Shown piece after piece: positions 1 through 6,800 of a stretch of 7,237 nucleotides of DNA. The notes beneath the pieces are model-generated. The model made no database searches, had not been told where the DNA came from, and saw only the letters and a program-made list of their open reading frames with translations. A program made the translations under genes and the position numbers. The stretch comes from Caldilineales bacterium (GTDB taxonomy: Bacteria; Chloroflexota; Anaerolineae; JAAEKA01). Location: contig JAJTXO010000186.1 in the NCBI GenBank assembly GCA_021463315.1, positions 1-7,237 of the forward strand, in the 5' to 3' direction. The number at the start of each line of letters is the position of its first letter. Position 1 is the first letter of the stretch.

Positions 1-1
1 C

Positions 2-50
2 AGCCCCGCAGGGGCTTCCACCTGGTAGCCGGGCGATTCCATCGCCCGGC
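2..50 (+). repeat. Two-hairpin palindromic element, copy E1 (REP-like)
   Basis: Hairpin 1 pairs AGCCCC (2-7) with GGGGCT (11-16) across GCA. A spacer TCCACCTGGTA (17-27) follows. Hairpin 2 pairs GCCGGGCGAT (28-37) with ATCGCCCGGC (41-50) across TCC. All 16 pairs are Watson-Crick. The same layout recurs in copies E2 and E3. This resembles the bacterial repetitive extragenic palindrome class, but I do not recognise the family by name. The element starts one base into the window, so anything to its left is unseen. Confidence 0.82.
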
Positions 51-111
51 GGGCCTGCATCGCCCGGCAGGCCGTCATCGCCCAGCGGGCCGCCATCGCC
101 CAGCGCCACCG
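40..111 (+). repeat. 18-bp tandem array A, four units
   Basis: Units start at 40, 58, 76 and 94, with consensus CATCGCCCGGCGGGCCTG. The first unit begins in the loop/3' arm of hairpin 2 of E1. The units drift (CCCGGC to CCCAGC, GGGCCTG to GGGCCGC), and the last runs into inverted element E2. No protein-coding signal was found across the array. Confidence 0.85.
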
Positions 112-158
112 CCGGATCGTAAACGATCCGGCTACCAGGTGCAAGGCCCTCCGGGCCT
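111..158 (-). repeat. Two-hairpin palindromic element, copy E2 (inverted)
   Basis: Read on the minus strand this copy has hairpin 1 AGGCCC/GGGCCT (plus-strand arms 153-158 and 144-149), spacer TGCACCTGGTA, then hairpin 2 GCCGGATCGT/ACGATCCGGC (plus-strand arms 123-132 and 111-120). The spacer core and the GCCGG base of hairpin 2 match E1 and E3. Four pairs of hairpin 2 and one pair of hairpin 1 differ from E1, and each change is compensated on the other arm. It faces E1, so the shared CACCTGGTAGCCGG (19-32) can also pair with 128-141. Confidence 0.82.
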
Positions 159-177
159 CCAGACGCGCACACCCGCC

Positions 178-226
178 AGCCCCGCAGGGGCTTCCACCTG
201 GTAGCCGGGCGATTGCATCGCCCGGC
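178..226 (+). repeat. Two-hairpin palindromic element, copy E3
   Basis: Same sequence as E1 except for one base in the loop of hairpin 2 (G215 against C39). Stems are 178-183/187-192 and 204-213/217-226. It belongs to a direct repeat in which 1-68 and 177-244 match at 67 of 68 positions, with an offset of 176 bases. Confidence 0.82.
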
Positions 227-287
227 GGGCCTGCATCGCCCGGCGGCCCGCCATCGCCCAGCGGCCCGCCATCGCCCAGCGGGCCTC
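216..287 (+). repeat. 18-bp tandem array B, four units
   Basis: Units start at 216, 234, 252 and 270, with the same consensus as array A and again beginning in the loop/3' arm of hairpin 2, here of E3. Drift from the first to the last unit is parallel but not identical to array A. The array ends abruptly at 287, where the sequence turns T- and A-rich. Confidence 0.85.
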
Positions 288-291
288 TTTT
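263..291 (+). terminator. Possible intrinsic terminator at the end of tandem array B
   Basis: GGCCCGC (263-269) pairs perfectly with GCGGGCC (279-285) over a 9-nt loop, and TCTTTT follows at 286-291. This is the layout of a Rho-independent terminator for a gene left of the window. The T-run is short and broken by a C, and the stem is made of tandem-repeat sequence, so the match may be incidental. Confidence 0.4.
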
Positions 292-373
292 CTAGATTTT
301 CAGCCCCCCACAGGGTGAACTAACGTTAAAAATGGTCCAATTCCTGACACAATCTCGCACAAAACTTGACACG

Positions 374-392
374 ACTGTAATCAAACTGTAAG
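374..392 (+). promoter_or_regulatory. Pho-box-like direct repeat, candidate OmpR/PhoB-family regulator site
   Basis: ACTGTAA occurs at 374-380 and again at 385-391, an exact 7-bp direct repeat with 4 bases between and an 11-bp period. Counted from 375, the arrangement CTGTAAT-CAAA-CTGTAAG closely follows the enterobacterial Pho box (CTGTCAT, A/T-rich 4 bp, CTGTCAY). Direct heptamers one helical turn apart are the usual target of OmpR-family response regulators. It ends 10 bp above the -35 box of the predicted promoter, a place where an activator could act. The regulator is unknown. Confidence 0.4.
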
Positions 393-402
393 CTTCCGAC
401 GC

Positions 403-431
403 TTGATTCGGAAACGCTTGCCTGCTATACT
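403..431 (+). promoter_or_regulatory. Sigma-70-like promoter for the large gene
   Basis: TTGATT (403-408) and TATACT (426-431) are separated by 17 bp. TGC directly before the -10 gives an extended -10 element. Transcription should begin near 438, leaving a leader of about 287 nt. A second possible -35 (TTGACA, 366-371) lies upstream, but the hexamer 17 bp after it (TAAGCT) is weak, so this pair is preferred. Confidence 0.65.
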
Positions 432-558
432 ATTCCTGCTTCATTCACACAGGTCGTGGCGGAGCGGCGGCATCGCACCGGTCCCAGTGCCGTCCTGGCA
501 ATATCCGATGTAGTCATTCATAGGGGCAGCGCCGATCTATCTGCTGCAAGGAGGTGAC

Positions 559-603
559 GTGCTCCTGAGACGATCGCTTGATTGCAGAGACCCCGCTGGT
601 TGA
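559..603 (+). CDS. Possible 14-codon leader mini-ORF with near-perfect Shine-Dalgarno sequence
   Basis: AAGGAGGTGA (548-557) is complementary to ten bases of the conserved 16S rRNA 3' end, a stronger match than the SD of the large gene. GTG at 559 opens a 14-codon frame ending with TGA at 601-603, encoding (M)LLRRSLDCRDPAG. The gap from AGGAGG to GTG is only 4 nt, which is short. AGGAG (549-553) can pair with CTCCT (562-566), which would hide the SD in a small hairpin. The peptide has no run of one amino acid typical of classic attenuators. It could be a leader peptide, a ribosome standby site, or chance. Confidence 0.25.
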   Translation: MLLRRSLDCRDPAG

Positions 604-709
604 ACAAGATGCCACGCATCATCAGAGACCGGGATCTGATCCTTTCGCCGCATGAGAGAAGCCAGCAATCTGAGCCTGGCATTTCCACCATTTCATCGTT
701 AGGTTCTGT

Positions 710-715
710 AAGGAG
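710..715 (+). promoter_or_regulatory. Ribosome binding site of the large gene
   Basis: AAGGAG lies 9 nt before the ATG at 725. It fixes the start codon and supports the signal peptide reading of the N terminus. Confidence 0.85.
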
Positions 716-724
716 ACAAATCGG

Positions 725-817
725 ATGCAACACAAGACAGCACTGAGCAAGACAGTGCGCGTTCTCGCTGCGCTGATGGTGGCGCTGGCGACCGTATTGC
801 CGACCGTGGTGGCAGCC
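725..817 (+). other. Sec signal peptide of the large surface protein
   Basis: Residues 1-31 have a basic n-region (K4, K9, R12), a hydrophobic core from about V13 to V29, and a V-A-A end at 29-31 that fits signal peptidase I cleavage before S32. There is no cysteine at the cleavage point, so this is not a lipoprotein signal, and there is no twin-arginine motif. A proline- and alanine-rich linker follows to about residue 47. The signal shows that the protein leaves the cytoplasm by the Sec route. The exact cleavage site is a prediction by eye. Confidence 0.88.
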
Positions 818-3800
818 TCGCCCGCGACCGCACCGAGCGCCACGCCGCTGGCGCAGCCGGAAAGCGGCACCATCACCGGCGTCGTCTATCGCGACTACAA
901 CGCCAACGGAACGCAGCAGACCTGGGCCAACTCCGGCAACACCTTCAACGAGCCGGGCATTGCGGGCGTCGTGATCACAGCCTACGACGCCAGCAACACG
1001 GTGCGCGGCACGGCCACCAGCGGCGCCAACGGCAGCTATTCGCTGAGCGCCACCGGCACGGGCCCCTATCGCGTGGAGTTCACCCTGCCGGCCGACGGCA
1101 GCCTGGACTTCCTGTCGCCGGGCGCGGCCGGGGCTACCACCGTGCAGTTCGTGCCCGACGGCAACTCCAGCAACATCAACGCGGGCTTCAACAACCCCAT
1201 CGACTACTCGCAGGATGCGCCGCCGTTGATCACGCCGATCACCTTCGTCGGCGCCCGTTCGGCCGCAGTCCGCAACGAGTCCATCGTCGGCATCGGCTAC
1301 AACGACAGCGGCAACCTGTCTGCGCCTGGCAGCCACACCACCTACGCGCGCATCAGCGCCACCGGCACGCTGTACGGCATGATCTATCAGCGCCGGTCGC
1401 AACTGATCCTGGCCGGCGCCTACCTGAAGTCCTACGCCGACATCGGCCCGGTGCAGAGCAGCGGCTGGCTGCAGAACGTCGATCCCATGGGCGCGATCTA
1501 CGCCAGCCGCACCAATGTAGCGCTGCCCAACGAGGCGGTCTACGCCAACCTGAACAAGATCATCGACCCCAGCACGGGCCTGGTCATTCCCGGCAACCCG
1601 GCCGGCGTCAACCCGCGCCAGACCGGCTCGTACAACTACACCAGCAATCTCTGCCCCACGGCGCCTGCCAACGGCCGCGACTGCTGGAACCACGACCCGG
1701 CGGCCTGGGACAAGGTGGGCAGCGTGGGCCTGGGCGACCTGGACGAGGACGACCAGGAGCGCTTCGTCTTCGTGGTCAACCTGGCCGACAAGAAGCTCTA
1801 CCAGTTGCCCATCGACCCGAACCCGGCAAACTGGCCGATCACGACGCTGGCCGCGCCGCCGGTGACGATCCCTGACGACTGCGCGGTCTCCAGCGATGCA
1901 GTGCCCGGCGGTCTGGGCTTCAAGGATGGCAAGCTGTACGTCGGCGTTACCTGCACGGCCGAGTCGTCGCAGAACCTGGCCCAGCTCAAGGCCGAGGTGT
2001 GGGAGTTCAACCCTACCACCCAGACCTTCGCCGCCACCCCGGTGCTGACCGTGCCGCTGAACTACACGCGCGGCTGTATCTGGACTAACGGGATGACCAC
2101 CACTGTCCCAGCCGGCGGCTGGTTCGGCACCAACGACGCCAAGTCGACGACCAACAACCCCAACACCAACTGCGAGCCCTACATCAATGGCTCCGACAAC
2201 GACTTCCACAACGTGAAGTGGAACCCGTGGCCGGCGACCTGGCAGGCCCACTACACCGGCAACAAGGGCGTCAACGCCCCCGGCAAGCCTGGTTGGGTCA
2301 ACCAGAATCCTCAGGACCTTGTGCAGATCGAGTATCCTCACCCCTGGCTGAGCGACATCGTCTTCGACGGCAGCGACATCCTGCTGGGCTTCCGCGATAT
2401 CAACGGCGACCGTACCGGCAACCAGGTGCGCTCGCCCAACATCACGGCGGCCGCGCCCCCCAACAGCGGCGGGGGCGTCATAAATGACGTTGTCAACTAC
2501 GCCTACGTCATGAACGGCGCCGGCTTCGGCGACCTGCTGCGCGCCTGCGGCCCGATGGGCAACTGGACTCTGGAGTCCAACGGCGCCTGCGGCAGCCTGA
2601 CCGCCATCAACGGCCAGAATCGCGGCCAGGGGCCGGGAACACTCACCGGGATGCCCACCGATGGCAGCACCGGCGCAGGCGAGTTCTACTGGGACGACTC
2701 CGGCCCTGGCAGCCGCAACCCGGACCCCGCGGTCGTCAGCTGGGCCTTCCAGGACTGGGCGAACCGCAGTAACCCCGCTTTCAACGGCGGCTATCTCGGC
2801 CACGAGGAGACGCTCAAGGGCGGTCTCTTCCAGCGCTCGGGCGCTCCCGACCTCGCCATCACCCAGGCCGACCAGTTGGGTTCCGGCGACGGCGGCATCG
2901 CTCGCTTCAGCAGCGTGGTCGACCATCCCCTGGTCAACGACCCATTGCCAGGCCTGCGCAACCCCGACCGGGTGGGCACGGCCTATGGCAACAACGAGGT
3001 CGGCATCGCCCTGCGCCATACCGCGCTCTACGGCAACGGTCTGGGCTTCTTCGGCAAGGCCAACGGCCTGGGCGACGTGGAAGCGCTGGTCGACTCGGCC
3101 CCGCTGGAGCTGGGCAACCGGCTCTGGTGTGACACCGGCGTCAGCGGCGTCGGCGCCTACAACGGCATCCAGGATCCGGGCGAGGCCACGGCGCCCAACG
3201 GCATCACCGTGCGCCTGACCTGCGGCTCTGAGTACGCCGAGGTGAACACCAGCGGCGGCAATGGCTCGTACCTGTTCACCGACGCCATCTGGAATGCCAG
3301 CAGCAACACCACCAGCACCATCATCCCGCGCAACGCCACCTGCACCATCAGCGTGGCCACCACGGGCGCCAACGGCACGGCGCTGACCAACACCTGCGGC
3401 GGCATCGCGGCCACCGTGCCCAACGCGCAGGGCGACATCAGCAACAGCCCCGTCGCCGACATCCGCGACTCCGACGCGACCGTGGTCTTCACCGGCGGCG
3501 CCATCACCTCGGCGCAGATCCAGGTGCTGACCGGCGGCCCCGGCGTGAACAACCACGGCCTGGACTTCGGCTTCGGCGCTCCCCAGGACTACGGCGACGC
3601 GCCCGATCCGAGCTATCCCACGCTGTCGGCCAGCAACGGCGCGCGCCACACCATCGTGGCGGGCATCCGCATGGGCCCGGCCGTGGACAGCGAACAGAAC
3701 GGCCAGCCCAACGTGGCCGCCACCGGCGATGACACCGCCAACGTGGACGACGAAGACGCGGTGACCTTCAGCGCGCTGGCCGCGGGCCAGCCGGCCGTGG

Positions 3801-6800
3801 CCTCCATCAACATGGCCGGCCTCTCCGGCACCCCGGTCTGCTACCTGAACGCCTGGATCGACTTCAACGGCAACGGCAGTTGGGAGTCGCCGGCCGAGCA
3901 GATCGCGACCAACGTGGCGCTCAACGGCGGCGGGACCGTGCCGGTCAGCTTCACCGTGCCCGGCGCGGTGACCACCAGCCCCACCTACGCCCGCTTCCGC
4001 TGCAGCACCACGCAGAACCTGACCCCCACCGGCCCTGCGCCCAACGGCGAGGTCGAGGACTACCGGGTGACCATCGAGCAGACCGCCAGCCTGGACTACG
4101 GCGACGCGCCCGACCCGACCTACCCGACCCTGTCCGGCAGCGGCGGCGCCAGCCACGTGCTGGGCCAGACTGGGCCGCGGCTGGGCGCGTGTGTGGACGC
4201 TGAGAGCAACGGCCAGCCCAACGCCGGCGCCACCGGCGACGACACCGCCGTCGGCGCGCCGGTCTTCGGCACGTGCAGCAACAACGACGACGAGGACGGC
4301 ATCACCATCCCCACCCTGACCGAAGGGGTGGCCAGCAACATCACCGTCGTAGTGAGCAACGTGGCCTGCGTGCTCAACGCCTGGATCGACTTCAACGGCG
4401 ATGGCGACTGGAACGACGCGGGCGAGCAGGTCGCAACCAACCTGCCGCGCAACACGGGCAGCAGCAACTTCTCGGTGACGCCGCCGGCCGCCTCGACGCA
4501 GGCCACCACCTTCGCCCGCTTCCGCTGCAGCACCCAGTCGGGTCTGGGCACCACCGGCGCGGCGGCCGATGGCGAGGTCGAGGACTACCCGGTGACCATC
4601 AACGCCGGCACGCAGCCCAACGACTGGGGCGACGCACCGGACACCGGCGCGGGCACCGGCGCGGGCAACTATCAAACCAATGGCTCTGACAACGGCGCGC
4701 ACCACGTGATCGCGGCCGGCGTCTACCTGGGCCAATGCGTGGACGCGGAGACCAACGGGCAGCCGAACGCCGGCGCCACCGGCGACGACACCGCAGCCGG
4801 CGCTGCCACCGGCACCTGCGCCCAGGCCGGCGACGACGAGGATGGCGTGACCATCCCGACGCTGCTGGCCGGCCAGACTGCCCAGGTGACGGTCTCGCGC
4901 ACAGCCGCGACGGCCTGCTACCTCAACGGCTGGATCGACTTCAACGGCAACGGCAGTTGGCTGGACGCCGGCGAGCAGGTGGCCACCAACGTCCTGCTGC
5001 CGTCGGGCAACACCAACCTGGCGGTCAACGTGCCCGGTTCGGCGGTCAACGGCCAGACCTACGCCCGCTTCCGCTGCAGCACGCAGCAGAACCTGGCGCC
5101 CACCGGCGTCGCCACCGACGGCGAGGTGGAGGACTACGCGGTGCAGATCACCGGCGTGGCGGTGGACTGGGGCGACCTGCCTGACGGGCCGTATGCCACC
5201 CTGTCGGCCAACAACGGCCCGTCCCACGTCCTGTCGGGCGTGGCCTACATGGGGCTCTGCGTGGACAGTGAGAACAACGGCCAGCCCAACGGCACAGCCA
5301 GCGGCGACGACGCCAACGCGACCACGCCGCGGCTGGGCGCATGCGCCAGCGGCGCCAACGACGACGAGGACGGCGTGACCTTCGGCACGTTGAGCGCGGG
5401 CACGAACGGCTCGGCCAACGTCAGCATGGCGGCCTTCAGCACCGGCACCCAGGTCTGCTTCCTGAACGCCTGGATCGACTTCAACGGCAATGGCAGCTTT
5501 GCCGACGCCGGCGAGCAGATCGCCAGCAACCTCCAGATGCTCGGCGGCCCAACCAACACCGTCAACTTCGCCATCCCCAGCGTGGTCACGTCGTCGTCAA
5601 CGGGCGCGCGCTTCCGCTGCAGCACGCAGTCGGGCCTGACGCCCACCGGCTCCGCACCCAACGGCGAGGTCGAGGACTACATGGTGACCATCACCCCGCA
5701 GAGCCGCGACTTCGGCGACGCGCCGGACACCGCAGCCGGCACCGGTGTGGGCAACTACAACACCACCGTGGCCGACAACGGGCCCAGCCACCTGATCGTG
5801 GCCAACCTGCGCCTGGGCGGCGTGAACCCTGACGCGGACAGCGGCGCACTGCAGAACGCCAACGCCAACGCCGACGACACCACCGGCACGGACGACGAGG
5901 AGGGCGTGAGCACGATTCCGCCGGTCTCCTCCGCCTCGACCACGGTGGCACTGCAGGTCACGGTGTTCAACAACATCGCCTCCCCGGCGACGGTGGCCTG
6001 CTGGATCGACTTCAACCGCGATGGCGTGTTCAGCAACGCCGAGCGGGCGTCGGCCACCGTGGGCGCCAGCAGCGGCACGACCACGCCGACGCTGACCTTC
6101 AGCGGCTTCAGCGCCCCAGTGCCCGGCCTGAGCTATCTGCGCTGTCGCGTGGCCACGGCCGCGGGCGAGGTGGCCGATGCCACCGGACCGGCCGCGACCG
6201 GCGAGGTCGAGGACTATCCGCTGAACATCAGCGGCGTGGACTACGGCGACGCGCCCGACACCGCGCCCGGCACCGCCACAGGCAACTACAACACGCTTGG
6301 CACGGACAGCGGTCCCTACCATGTGTTGAGCACCGGCCTGCATCTGGGCAACGTCGCGCCGGATGCTGATCCGGCCACCCTGCAGGACAATGCGGCACAG
6401 GCTGACAACGCCACCAACGTCGACGACGAGGATGGCATCAGCACCTTGCCACAGATCCTGCACAACACGACAACGGTCAACATGACCGTGCGCGCCACCA
6501 ACAGCACCGCCACCCCCGCGTTCATGGCCTGCTGGATCGACTTCAACCGCGACGGTGACTTCCTGGACACGGGCGAGCGCTCGGCCAACGTGGCAATTCC
6601 TGTCAGCAGCGGCAGCGCCAACTACAGCGTCAGCCTGACCGGCTTCGCTGCCCCCACGCTGGGCGTCACCTACATCCGCTGCCGCATCGCCTACGCGGCC
6701 GGTGAGATCGCCAACCCCACCGGCGGCGCGGCCACCGGCGAGGTGGAGGACTACCGCACCGAGGCTATGCTGGCGGTCCTGCTGGCCAGCTTCGACGCAA

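Larger units (their letters stand above)
438..724 (+). promoter_or_regulatory. Long 5' leader of the large gene
   Basis: The stretch between the predicted start of transcription and the ATG has no conserved gene. It contains several small inverted repeats (for example GCAGC 526-530 with GCTGC 543-547, and GGATC 632-636 with GATCC 638-642), an 8-bp direct repeat CAGAGACC (585-592 and 623-630), and a mini-ORF with a strong SD. I do not recognise a known riboswitch; the conserved cores of the c-di-GMP classes were looked for and not seen. Its length suggests post-transcriptional control, which is inference. Confidence 0.4.

Noticed and set aside
1..287. CRISPR array
   Set aside because: The repeats are 18-bp units in direct contact without unique spacers, and are joined to palindromic elements in both orientations. 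This does not fit CRISPR architecture.
366..394. Promoter built on the perfect TTGACA at 366-371
   Set aside because: The hexamer 17 bp downstream (TAAGCT) matches the -10 consensus at only three positions. The downstream pair at 403/426 is clearly better.
508..513. ATG directly followed by TAG (start-stop element) in the leader
   Set aside because: No SD precedes it, so it is most likely chance.
548..557. AAGGAGGTGA as a fragment of a 16S rRNA gene on the minus strand
   Set aside because: The match to the 16S 3' end stops after ten bases and the flanking sequence is not rRNA-like.
609..743. ATG-initiated frame of about 44 codons overlapping the start of the large gene
   Set aside because: There is no Shine-Dalgarno sequence before its ATG, and the peptide has no recognisable feature. 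The SD at 710-715 serves the large gene.
2661..3218. Overlapping plus-strand frame of 185 codons
   Set aside because: Ala/Ser/Thr/Arg-rich shadow of the large CDS, with no domain pattern and no independent support.
518..5227. A 1569-codon open frame on the minus strand
   Set aside because: It overlaps the large CDS, is rich in Ala, Gly, Val, Arg and His with no domain logic, and its repeats mirror the GEVED repeats read backwards. The lack of stops is explained by high GC and codon choice on the real strand. No SD and no signal were found at its start.
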